Shown in pieces: positions 19,426 through 27,467 of a stretch of DNA of 64,000 bases. A program made the position numbers and the translations under genes. Below the pieces are notes generated by a model that made no database searches, was not told the origin of the DNA, and saw only the letters and a list, made by a program, of their open reading frames with translations. Positions within the stretch are counted from its first letter, which is position 1. Every line of letters starts with the position of its first letter. The stretch is from assembly GCA_012270065.1 (NCBI GenBank), contig JAAXJB010000072.1:1-64000 (forward strand). The letters run 5' to 3'. The DNA comes from Rubripirellula sp. Its GTDB lineage: Bacteria; Planctomycetota; Planctomycetia; Pirellulales; Pirellulaceae.

Positions 19426-19966
19426 CTCTGGTTGCTCTGCAGAGAATGCCCACCTCACTCCCGAAATAGCTGGCAACGGGTTTGTCGGACATTTCGCATG
19501 GTTACCGTCCAGGACCGATTGCGGATCACCTGTGGTGAAGAAGCAGGCGACTGTTGCTCTGCCGAAGTCACGTGAATTCGCACAGGAGTCACTTCTGCGG
19601 GTACAATCTGAGACAGGTCAGATAGGCGTCCTGGGATTAAACTGGAGACACGAAAGAAACGTTGCTGCAGGCATTGTGTTGTCAGAGTTGCGCTGTTCAG
19701 GGATGTGAACAGTGTGGGATCTGGACAGCTCGAGACATCGGGCGTCTTCACGAGACAGCCAAGTTCATGCAGCTTCCATTCTTGATCATGATGCAGCAGG
19801 TGGGCTGAACTCACATTCCTGCATTGTTGATTCCGGACAATTATCTGATTCAAGTGTCAGCCACCGATACTGCCAATTCAGACACCAACCCTGGGTTTTC
19901 CTCTACTGGCCATCGCAATTCCTGTCTCCACCCACTGGTGTTGCCAGATGTCCGCCATGGGGAGCC
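19426..19966. other. 540-bp intergenic region without a gene
   Basis: Both strands contain frames of up to about 130 codons, but none has protein character or a ribosome site. A 7-bp inverted repeat, CTGTTCA and TGAACAG around a 6-nt loop (19693-19712), is an operator-like or hairpin element. A 10-bp palindrome CTCTGCAGAG lies shortly after the DUF1552 stop. Confidence 0.45.
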
Positions 19967-21175
19967 ATGATTAACAATCCGAACATGAAAAACATTCCAC
20001 TGATCCTGACCCTGCTCGCAAGTCTTTGCGGCTTCCATGCTGCAAAAGCTTCCGACGACACCGCTTCGCTGACTCTTCTGGTGAACACACTGAAGTCAAC
20101 TGACAATCCCAATGTCCGTGTGATACTGATGCGTGGAATGCTGAGTGGCCTGTCAGGACGCCGAAACGTTGATCCGCCACCGGGCTGGAAGGAACTCAGC
20201 AAGAAACTTTCCTCAAGTGAGCATGCCGAGGAACGTGCACTTCTGCAGCAGTTGTCCCAGATCTTCGGTGATACGGAAGCCATGCAGGAGGCATTGACAC
20301 TCGTGCAAGACAGGAACGCCGATGTCAGTGCGAGAAAAACAGCGTTACGTTCATTGCTCGCACAGCAGAATGAGCAAGTCTCGGTGGAACTGGTGGAACT
20401 GCTGGATGACCCTGAACTGTGTCTTGACGCAATTCGCGGTTATGCCTCCATCGAGAACGCATCTGCTCCCGGGATTCTATTGGGTCGGTATGAAAATTAT
20501 GATGACTCACTGAAGCGTGCTGTGATAGAAACGCTCGCGACCCGAAAAGGTTATGCCGTCGCATTGTTGACAGCGATCGAATCAGGCAAGATCCAACGCA
20601 AGGAAATTCCGGCGCATGTGGCACGATCCCTTGATGTTCTTCTGGGGGATCGGTTTGTCAAAGTTTTCGGTGAGGTCGAGGATCTATCAGCAGACAGGGC
20701 GAAGCTGATGGCAAAATACAAGGCGATGTGCACTCCCGAAGCAATGGAAAAAGCGGATGCCTCGCGTGGCCGGGCAGTGTTTGCCAAAACCTGTGCCTCC
20801 TGCCATCTGATGTACGGTGAGGGCGGTAAAGTCGGCCCGGATTTGACAGGTTCAAACCGTGCCAACCTTGACTACATCCTGCTCAACAGCGTCGATCCAA
20901 GCTATGATGTTCCCGATGGTTACAAGATGGTGTTGATCCAAACCATCGATGGGCGGCTGATCAATGGAGTCGTCGCCGAGGAAGATGCACGTCGTGTCGT
21001 GCTGAAAACGGTCGAGCAGCCCGAAGTAGTGATTGCGAAGGAAGATATTGAGGCAAGGAAGATATCATCGAAATCGATGATGCCCGATGGGCAACTGGAA
21101 CAGATGAAACCACAGGAAATGCTTGATCTCATCAAGTATCTTCGAACAACCGCTCAGGTGGAGATGGCAAAGTGA
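19967..21175 (+). CDS. HEAT-repeat/cytochrome c protein (PVC heme-binding type)
   Basis: A 402-residue exported protein. After a signal peptide (MKNIPLILTLLASLCGFHAAKA begins at the second ATG, 19985) come HEAT-like helical repeats up to about residue 250. The C-terminal cytochrome domain has CASCH at 276, GPDLTGSNRANLDYILLNSVDPS, and the associated beta part (MVLIQTIDGRLINGVVAEED, SMMPDG, LIKYLRT) that defines the Pirellula/Verrucomicrobium-type heme-binding region (TIGR02603). The ATG at 19967 follows GGGGAG at good spacing. The stop overlaps the next gene's GTG by 4 bp. Family context says it takes electrons from a PVC-type dehydrogenase, here the next gene; that is inference. Confidence 0.88.
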   Translation: MINNPNMKNIPLILTLLASLCGFHAAKASDDTASLTLLVNTLKSTDNPNVRVILMRGMLSGLSGRRNVDPPPGWKELSKKLSSSEHAEERALLQQLSQIFGDTEAMQEALTLVQDRNADVSARKTALRSLLAQQNEQVSVELVELLDDPELCLDAIRGYASIENASAPGILLGRYENYDDSLKRAVIETLATRKGYAVALLTAIESGKIQRKEIPAHVARSLDVLLGDRFVKVFGEVEDLSADRAKLMAKYKAMCTPEAMEKADASRGRAVFAKTCASCHLMYGEGGKVGPDLTGSNRANLDYILLNSVDPSYDVPDGYKMVLIQTIDGRLINGVVAEEDARRVVLKTVEQPEVVIAKEDIEARKISSKSMMPDGQLEQMKPQEMLDLIKYLRTTAQVEMAK

Positions 21176-23517
21176 AGCGATATATCCCAGGCAAACTGTA
21201 CTGGTTCTGCACGGCATTTTTCCTGCTGGGCACAACGAGCATCTGCGCAGCAGACCCGCGCAATGAACTTCCGAAAAAACAGCATCGAACCAGCAACGCC
21301 CCCTTTCTGACTCCCGAACAGGCGGTCAAGAAAATGGCTATCCCCGATGGGTTCGACGTTTCAATTTACGCTGCCGAACCAGACATTGCCGAGCCAATTG
21401 GATTCTGTTTCGACGACCGCGGACGCATGTGGGTCGCTGAAAACTTCAACTATCGAACGCGTCGAAATCACACTGATGATCCCGTCAGCCGGATTCAGAT
21501 TCTCGAAGACACCGACAGCGATGGCATCTTTGACAAGAAAAAAACATTTACCGACACACTGACCTTCACCTCGGGTCTGGCACCAGGATTTGGCGGTGTC
21601 TTCGTCGGTTCACCTCCGAACCTGACGTTCATACCTGATGCCGATGGTGACGATGTACCAGATGGTCCACCTCAGGTGCTGCTTGATGGGTGGGGAATCA
21701 ATGATCGTCACGAAACGTTGAACAGTTTCATTTGGGGCCCTGATGGCTGGCTCTACGGATGCCATGGAGTATTCACACAATCCCGAGTTGGCAAACCGGG
21801 CGACAGTGAGGAAGCAAGGCAGTTCATCGACGGTGGAATCTGGCGTTATCACCCAACACAGAAAAAGTTTGAAGTCTATGCCCGTGGCTTGTCGAATCCG
21901 TGGGGATTTGACTTCAATGACCACGGTCAGGGTTTTGTGACATGCTGCGTGATCCCTCACCTGTACCATATTGTGCAGGGCGGGGTTTACACGAAGCAGA
22001 GTCGCCCCCATGTCAATCCACATATCTACGATGACATCAAGACAATCCGGACGCACAAGAACCGGCTTTCGGCACACGGTGGTGCGAGAATCTATCTTGC
22101 GGATGATTTCCCGGCAAAGTATCGCAATCGGCTGTTCATGTGCAATATCCATGAACACGCAGTGCTGACCGACATATTGACCCCCAAGGGATCGAGTTTC
22201 GTTGGCAGCCATGGGGATGATTTCATGCCAGCCAACGATCTGGCATGGGTCGGTTTCAGTGTGGAAACCGGTCCCGAAGGCGGTGTCTATGTTCTCGACT
22301 GGCACGATACCGATGTTTGTGGGAACACAATCAACTTCGCCAACAGCGGTCGGATCTACCGGATCACCGCTGCCGGTGCTAAACCGATTGAACGTCCAAA
22401 CCTGAGGGCGATGTCCGATGCCCAACTCGTCGAACTGCAATCACACTCCAACGATTGGTATGTGCGTCAGGCAAGACTGCTGCTTCACTCACGGACCGCT
22501 GCCGGAAAACTGGACAGTTCGCTGGTCCACAGAAAACTCAATGAACTGTTTGATGATCCGGCAACGACCAGCCCAAAACGCCTGCGTGCACTGTGGGCGT
22601 TGCATGTAACCGAAGGACTCAGCAAGCAGAGACTGCATTCCTTACTGGATCACGATGATGAATACATTCGCGGGTGGACCATCCAGCTTCTTTGCGACCA
22701 AAGCAGCATCCACTCATTCCAGACAGCAGCAACCACCGGGCAACCTGTTGTCAGCCGAAAAACGCACGACAAATTCGTGGAGATGGCAAGCAAGGATGAA
22801 TCACCGATTGTACGTCTCTATCTGGCATCCGCTTTAGGTCGGCTACCATTTGCGGATCGTTGGGACATTCTCAAAGGTCTGGTCTCACATCCAGAAGACG
22901 TGGATGATCACAACCTGCCGCGAATGTACTGGTTCGCTCTGGAGCCGATGGTCCCCAAACACGCTGACAAAGCACTTACGTTGGCAGTATCCGGGAAAAT
23001 CCCGAAACTGCAGGAGTTCGTAGCCCGACGAATGTTGAGCGGGGAAACGGTTGTGGATCTGAACGCTCCGAAAAGACCTCAACCCAAACCTGAATGGCAA
23101 ACAGTCATTCAAAAGGTCGCTCCCGGGTTCAACGTCAGAAACGTCGGTGAGGGCGGCGTTGTGGAACACAAGACATTCCGGAACTCAACTGCTGTGCAGA
23201 CCCACCCACTGCATAAAAACAGAGCCAGCAGCCTTCACCGGACCGCAGCAATCCCCACTGACAAAAAAACAACGCTGCACATGCGAGTCAGTCACCACCC
23301 CCATGGCGACTGGCAATTGCGAGTTCTTGCTGATGGCAAGATGATTGAGAATCAACTCGTCAGTTCAAAAACCGTTGGGAAGGACGAATGGATGGAGGTC
23401 TCGGTTGACTTGACGCCGTATGCCGGCAAGAAAGTAAAGCTGTCCATTGAAAATCATCCCAACAACTGGATGAACGAATGGGCGTACTGGAACAAAGTTG
23501 TCATCATCAGCGAGTGA
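21172..23517 (+). CDS. PVC-type dehydrogenase-like beta-propeller protein
   Basis: A 781-residue exported protein matching the putative membrane-bound dehydrogenase N-terminal domain (TIGR02604) related to glucose/sorbosone dehydrogenases. It starts with GTG overlapping the upstream stop (GTGA), with a signal peptide ending ICA. The propeller runs to about residue 400: IPDGFDVSIYAAEPDIAEP, DDRGRMWVAENFNY, ILEDTDSDGIFDKK, WGPDGWLYGCHGVFTQS, ARGLSNPWGFDFND, AHGGARIYLAD and VLDWHDTDVCGN are typical. A HEAT-like part follows (about 420-640), then a C-terminal beta-sandwich (about 650-781) that looks like a carbohydrate-binding module. In other planctomycetes these parts are often fused with a cytochrome domain; here the cytochrome is the preceding gene. 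The substrate, presumably a sugar or polyol, is unknown. Confidence 0.88.
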   Translation: MKRYIPGKLYWFCTAFFLLGTTSICAADPRNELPKKQHRTSNAPFLTPEQAVKKMAIPDGFDVSIYAAEPDIAEPIGFCFDDRGRMWVAENFNYRTRRNHTDDPVSRIQILEDTDSDGIFDKKKTFTDTLTFTSGLAPGFGGVFVGSPPNLTFIPDADGDDVPDGPPQVLLDGWGINDRHETLNSFIWGPDGWLYGCHGVFTQSRVGKPGDSEEARQFIDGGIWRYHPTQKKFEVYARGLSNPWGFDFNDHGQGFVTCCVIPHLYHIVQGGVYTKQSRPHVNPHIYDDIKTIRTHKNRLSAHGGARIYLADDFPAKYRNRLFMCNIHEHAVLTDILTPKGSSFVGSHGDDFMPANDLAWVGFSVETGPEGGVYVLDWHDTDVCGNTINFANSGRIYRITAAGAKPIERPNLRAMSDAQLVELQSHSNDWYVRQARLLLHSRTAAGKLDSSLVHRKLNELFDDPATTSPKRLRALWALHVTEGLSKQRLHSLLDHDDEYIRGWTIQLLCDQSSIHSFQTAATTGQPVVSRKTHDKFVEMASKDESPIVRLYLASALGRLPFADRWDILKGLVSHPEDVDDHNLPRMYWFALEPMVPKHADKALTLAVSGKIPKLQEFVARRMLSGETVVDLNAPKRPQPKPEWQTVIQKVAPGFNVRNVGEGGVVEHKTFRNSTAVQTHPLHKNRASSLHRTAAIPTDKKTTLHMRVSHHPHGDWQLRVLADGKMIENQLVSSKTVGKDEWMEVSVDLTPYAGKKVKLSIENHPNNWMNEWAYWNKVVIISE

Positions 23518-23520
23518 TCC

Positions 23521-24396
23521 ATGAGTATCCGATTAATTCTCATTGCCTGCCTGTTCGCGGGATCGTTCAGCGGTTTTGCTGCTGCCGAGAAGGCCAAGGT
23601 TGTATTCATTTCCGGCACGCCCAGTCACGGTCGCATGCACCATGAACATCGCGCCGGCAACATGATCCTTGCCAAAGCTCTGAATGACTCAGGTCTCGAG
23701 GTGGCGGCAGAGCTGGTGCCACACTATGGATACCCGAAAGACAAATCCATTCTGCAGGATGCCGCGACCATTGTGATTTTCTGCACTGGGCATCGCGGTC
23801 ACGTCCTCAATCCCCATTTGGCAGAGTTCGATGAATTGATGAAGAAGGGCACGGGTGTTGTCATGATTCACTGGGCGACCGAAGCGGAAAAGGGTGAGCC
23901 CGGGCAGAAGTTTCTTGACTGGATGGGTGGATTCTGTGATCTCGATTGGTCCGTCAATCCGCACTGGGCGCCAAACTTCAAGACTTTCCCCGATCATCCG
24001 ATCAGTAATGGAGTTCAACCATTCAAGGTCCATGACGAGTGGTACTACCACATGCGTTTTGTGGATGACATGAAAGGCGTGACGCCTATCCTTTCTGATC
24101 TGCCACCACTGGAAACATTGAAACGGAAAGATGGTGCCAGAAGCGGAAACCCGGCAGTCCGCAAAGCAGTTGAATCTGGTCAGACACAACATGTGGCCTG
24201 GGCATACCAGCGGCCCGGTGGCGGGCGAGGGTTTGGCTTTACAGGTGCCCATAACCACAGCAGCTGGCAGGACGATAACTTTCGAAAGGTAATGCTCAAC
24301 GCAATCCTCTGGACAGCAAACGTGGAAATCCCCGAAAACGGATGTCCCTCTCCACAACCCAGCGACGAGCAGATCCAGGACAATCTGGACAAGTGA
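23521..24396 (+). CDS. ThuA domain protein
   Basis: A 291-residue protein of the ThuA-like glutamine-amidotransferase fold (trehalose utilisation family). A signal peptide (1-22, ending FAAA) is followed by KVVFISGTPSHGRMHHEHRAG, a strand-loop typical of ThuA, then TIVIFCTGHRGHV, GTGVVMIHWATEAEKG and a final GRGFGFTGAHNHSSW element. ThuA proteins are tied to sugar oxidation pathways such as 3-keto sugar metabolism, though their exact reaction is not settled. It begins 3 bp after the PVC dehydrogenase stop, so the three genes from 19967 form one transcription unit. It is convergent with the sulfatase at 24430, with only 33 bp between them and no visible terminator. Confidence 0.9.
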   Translation: MSIRLILIACLFAGSFSGFAAAEKAKVVFISGTPSHGRMHHEHRAGNMILAKALNDSGLEVAAELVPHYGYPKDKSILQDAATIVIFCTGHRGHVLNPHLAEFDELMKKGTGVVMIHWATEAEKGEPGQKFLDWMGGFCDLDWSVNPHWAPNFKTFPDHPISNGVQPFKVHDEWYYHMRFVDDMKGVTPILSDLPPLETLKRKDGARSGNPAVRKAVESGQTQHVAWAYQRPGGGRGFGFTGAHNHSSWQDDNFRKVMLNAILWTANVEIPENGCPSPQPSDEQIQDNLDK

Positions 24397-24429
24397 CTTC
24401 ACGCCCGTGGCGTTGCAAACTGACTGACC

Positions 24430-26061
24430 CTAGTTTGCTCTCCAGCCGCGATCAAACTGCATTGTCAGTTGCTTCACCAACTGCGGATTCATGTCAGCCA
24501 CATTGCGTGTTTCTTCAGGGTCAAGCTGATGATCATAAAGTTCAACAAACAGAGGCGGGAGATCAGGATCACGATAGTCGCGCCACAGGACCAGACGGTA
24601 TCGATCGGTACGCATGGTGTAACCCATCAGGTGATTCTCAAATAGATCACGATCCCAACGGGCACCCTGCTGACGAATGATACGACTCTCAACATCACGT
24701 ATCAAAGGGCCGAAGAATGTCTGCCTCATACCGGCCGAGAGAGGATTGGCAGCCCACTCACGCAGTGCAGGATTGGGAAACTGACTGAACACTGCTTTCT
24801 TCCATGGCTGTCCGGGCTCCTTCAACAAGGGAGCAAAACTTCTACCCTCCAGGTGTTCCGGCAAGGGAACGCCACTCAATTCACAAAGTGTTGGATAGAT
24901 GTCAACAAGTTCCACCAGTGCATCGGTGGTTACTCCACGCAGTTTCATGTCGGGAGTCCGGATCATCAACGGAACCCGGGTAGCGATTTCATAATTCGTG
25001 GCCTTGCCCCAGATTCCCATGTCTCCCAGATGCCAACCGTGATCGCCCCATACAATCACAATCGTATTCTCCCTCATGCCATTCTTTTCCAAGGCATCAA
25101 GCATCAATCCGACCTGCGCATCCACGTAACTCACACAGGCGTAATAGCCATGCAGCAGAGTCCGTGCAAGTTCTTCACCGATTGGCCCGGACTTGGGTAT
25201 GCCATGGCGAGTGCGTAATTCAAAAGAGGCATGCAGGCCAGTTGCTGCACCACCTTGAGGTGGTGATGTCTGAGTTGCAATTTTGATCGCATCGCGATCA
25301 TACATATCCCAATATTTTCTGGGTGCAATGAAATCAAGATGCGGTTTTACCAGCCCCAACGCCAGAAACAGAGGTTTACCAGTATTCTTCCGGATGTGAT
25401 CCTCCAATGTCGCGATCGCCAACTGTGTGTTGAATCCATCGCCATACACGTGATCTTCCACATCGGCTGCTTCGTAGGCTGGCCCGTGAACGAGACCGCC
25501 TGAGCCATTGGGACCATACTTGGCCAGCATCGCCTTCCTGTTTTCCTGCCATATTTTCTGGTTCTCCGGCAGTGCGTAGCTACCCGGCAGTTTTTGACGC
25601 TGATAGCGGCAAGACTTCCAGGCAGGACCGCGACTCCAGGACAAATCATGATCCGTCATTTTTGCGTGGTAGATTTTCCCGCAATAAACCGTCTCGTAAC
25701 CATTCGCAATCAAATGCTGCGGCAGAGTTACGATTTCGGGGTTCAAGTCACGAAAGTAAGCCGTGTTTTCAATCACACCGATGGTGTCGGGCCGCGCGCC
25801 TGTCATCAGACTGGCTCGTGATGGACTGCAGATTGCCTGCTGGCAATAAGCACGATTGAATTTCAAACCTTCCGAGGCCAAGCGATCGAGATTGGGGCTT
25901 TTAGCGATGCTTGAGCCGTAACAGCCCAGCTCCGGCCGCAAGTCGTCAATCGCAATGAAAAGAATGTTGGGCGGCTGATCTGCGATCAGACTGCCAATAT
26001 GTAATGACAACCCAAGCACACCGAACAAGAGCCATCTGCTGTTGAAAATAGCACCTGTCAT
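24430..26061 (-). CDS. Sulfatase, iduronate-2-sulfatase-like
   Basis: A 543-residue type I sulfatase. The signal peptide (1-28) is followed by PNILFIAIDDLRPELGCYG, where Asp39-Asp40 bind calcium and DLRPELGCYG is typical of iduronate-2-sulfatases, and by CSPSRASLMTG, where Cys78 is converted to formylglycine. LFLALGLVKPHLDF and the late IVIVWGDHGWHLGDMGIWGKATNYE, with Asp/His metal ligands and Lys, complete an intact active site. The best guess at substrate is a 2-O-sulfated uronate or related sugar in a sulfated glycan, acting in the periplasm or outside. It is a single gene, convergent with the ThuA operon. Confidence 0.92.
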   Translation of the reverse strand: MTGAIFNSRWLLFGVLGLSLHIGSLIADQPPNILFIAIDDLRPELGCYGSSIAKSPNLDRLASEGLKFNRAYCQQAICSPSRASLMTGARPDTIGVIENTAYFRDLNPEIVTLPQHLIANGYETVYCGKIYHAKMTDHDLSWSRGPAWKSCRYQRQKLPGSYALPENQKIWQENRKAMLAKYGPNGSGGLVHGPAYEAADVEDHVYGDGFNTQLAIATLEDHIRKNTGKPLFLALGLVKPHLDFIAPRKYWDMYDRDAIKIATQTSPPQGGAATGLHASFELRTRHGIPKSGPIGEELARTLLHGYYACVSYVDAQVGLMLDALEKNGMRENTIVIVWGDHGWHLGDMGIWGKATNYEIATRVPLMIRTPDMKLRGVTTDALVELVDIYPTLCELSGVPLPEHLEGRSFAPLLKEPGQPWKKAVFSQFPNPALREWAANPLSAGMRQTFFGPLIRDVESRIIRQQGARWDRDLFENHLMGYTMRTDRYRLVLWRDYRDPDLPPLFVELYDHQLDPEETRNVADMNPQLVKQLTMQFDRGWRAN

Positions 26062-26300
26062 CTCTGCTCGCTTTCTGCTTTACAAACCCAGAACTCTTGG
26101 AAATTGACTCTATCAAGCCATATGCTGGAACGGTCGGCTAGGCGTGAAAATCTATTCTCTCGTCCAGCATAACCGACAAAAACGCACACGAGGGGTAGCA
26201 TGTATTGGCCAGCATGCGGCATTCAACTGGGTGTTAAGGGACAAACTACCACAATTACGGCTGGCAACTCCACGCGAAGCCCATTGGAGATGATGTCGCG

Positions 26301-26591
26301 ATGAGAATGTTGCTGCCCGTCGGTCGGTCTGGTTGGGCGATTGCTGCTGGATATGCACTCCTCTTTTCGATGGTTGCTTCCATTGCAGCCCCAGTCGCAG
26401 TGATTGTCAGCATGTTTACCATTCGTTAGATTCTGAACCAGCGTTCCTTGGCCGGAACGGGACGCGCCGTCTTTGGGGCGGTCATGGGGTCCCTGTTCTG
26501 ACCATTCTTCGTTTGGATGTCAGCCATGCTGATTTCTAGCGAAACCATATCTCGATATCCGCTTCGCAATTTTGATTTCCACATTTCATAG
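26301..26591 (+). pseudogene. Decayed small membrane protein gene (DUF4190-like)
   Basis: One frame from ATG 26301 reads MRMLLPVGRSGWAIAAGYALL followed by a hydrophobic alanine/valine-rich stretch, then a TAG at 26427, then ILNQRSLAGTGRAVFGAVMGS LF-type sequence, a TGA at 26499, then PFFVWMSAMLISS until a TAG at 26589. The parts on both sides of each stop line up in one frame and resemble small planctomycete membrane proteins with a GRSGWAIAAGY opening and a GRAxFGxVMG second half, often annotated DUF4190. Two nonsense codons without a frameshift suggest a recently inactivated gene; sequencing error or readthrough are alternatives. It lies just upstream of CD225 and DUF2752 genes in the same direction. 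The 239 bp before it hold nothing recognisable. Confidence 0.5.
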
Positions 26592-26600
26592 GGTCGAACA

Positions 26601-26918
26601 ATGAATAATCCATATGACGCTTCTACTACGGTGCAAAGTGGCAATCCACAGGCAGCCGGCCCCAAACCGGAGAACTACCTGGTTCAATCCATTCTCGCGA
26701 CCCTATGCTGCTGTCTGCCGTTTGGCATCGTGGCGATCGTTTACTCAGCGCAGGTAGACTCGAAATACAACGGCGGCGATTACTCCGGTGCCGTGGCTGC
26801 GTCCAATAACGCAAAGAAATGGGGTTGGATCTCTTTTGGCTTGGGCTTGGTAATCAACATACTCGTGTTCATTGTGCAAGTCATGGCGACTGTAGCAGCT
26901 TCGGGTGCCGGAATGTAA
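26601..26918 (+). CDS. CD225/dispanin family membrane protein
   Basis: A 105-residue small membrane protein. It has a polar N terminus (MNNPYDASTT), a first hydrophobic helix with a cysteine cluster (SILATLCCCLPFGIVAIVYSAQV), the linker DSKYNGGDYSGAVAASNNAKKW and a second helix (ISFGLGLVINILVFIVQVMA). This is the classic CD225/dispanin layout, including the A-x-x-x-S-N-N-A-K-K-W element between the helices. Bacterial members are of unknown function; the eukaryotic IFITM relatives are membrane-fusion modulators. AGGG lies upstream of the ATG. It is followed 21 bp later by the DUF2752 gene. Confidence 0.9.
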   Translation: MNNPYDASTTVQSGNPQAAGPKPENYLVQSILATLCCCLPFGIVAIVYSAQVDSKYNGGDYSGAVAASNNAKKWGWISFGLGLVINILVFIVQVMATVAASGAGM

Positions 26919-26939
26919 CCGGGTGGGTTTTAAAGCAAG

Positions 26940-27428
26940 ATGAGTGATGCACAAAGTCAAATCAAGTTGCGACGCTGGCAGATTGCCAGCGTGATTGCTT
27001 GCCTGTGCATTCTCGTCTCTGGCATTTTCCTGCTAAGGCGGTTCGACCCCGCAGAATACTCGTTCTATCCAAAGTGCCCCATGCACCTGATGACGGGACT
27101 TCATTGCCCGGGTTGTGGTGCAACACGGGCTTGTGGGGCACTTGCCTCCGGTCGCGTAGTGGATGCAATACGCTACAACCCGCTACTGATCCTCGGCAGT
27201 CCGGTAATTCTTGCGGTCGTGCTGATACAGAGAAAACGGGAACATCAAGGTGCAGCCGCATGGCCTGCTCTGTCCGTATGCCTGTTTTTGATTTTGCTGG
27301 TTTATACGCTGGCCAGAAATATTCCATCACCAACACGCAGCATTTTCGCGCCTCCAGCATCCCTGTTGCCTGACAAGTTACCACCTGCTCAACGTCAAGA
27401 TTCCACGATGGTTCCACAAGACTCTTGA
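26940..27428 (+). CDS. DUF2752 family membrane protein
   Basis: A 162-residue protein with the signature of DUF2752: CPMHLMTGLHCPGCGATRACGALASGRVVDAIRYNPL. The paired cysteines in TGLHCPGCGATRA could bind metal or form disulfides. Hydrophobic helices lie at about 15-32, 85-98 and 115-130. The C-terminal 30 residues are polar and proline-rich. Function is unknown. It probably shares a transcript with the CD225 gene, 21 bp upstream, and is convergent with the minus-strand gene ending at 27468. Confidence 0.88.
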   Translation: MSDAQSQIKLRRWQIASVIACLCILVSGIFLLRRFDPAEYSFYPKCPMHLMTGLHCPGCGATRACGALASGRVVDAIRYNPLLILGSPVILAVVLIQRKREHQGAAAWPALSVCLFLILLVYTLARNIPSPTRSIFAPPASLLPDKLPPAQRQDSTMVPQDS

Positions 27429-27467
27429 ATAAGCATTCGGTCTCCACCTGCTGCTGCCCGTCCAACG

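Noticed and set aside
19455-19853. 132-codon minus-strand frame in the gap before the HEAT/cytochrome gene
   Set aside because: No family resemblance, no ribosome site, and composition like random intergenic DNA.
21610-22440. 276-codon minus-strand frame
   Set aside because: It lies wholly antisense to the PVC dehydrogenase-like gene and reflects codon bias there.
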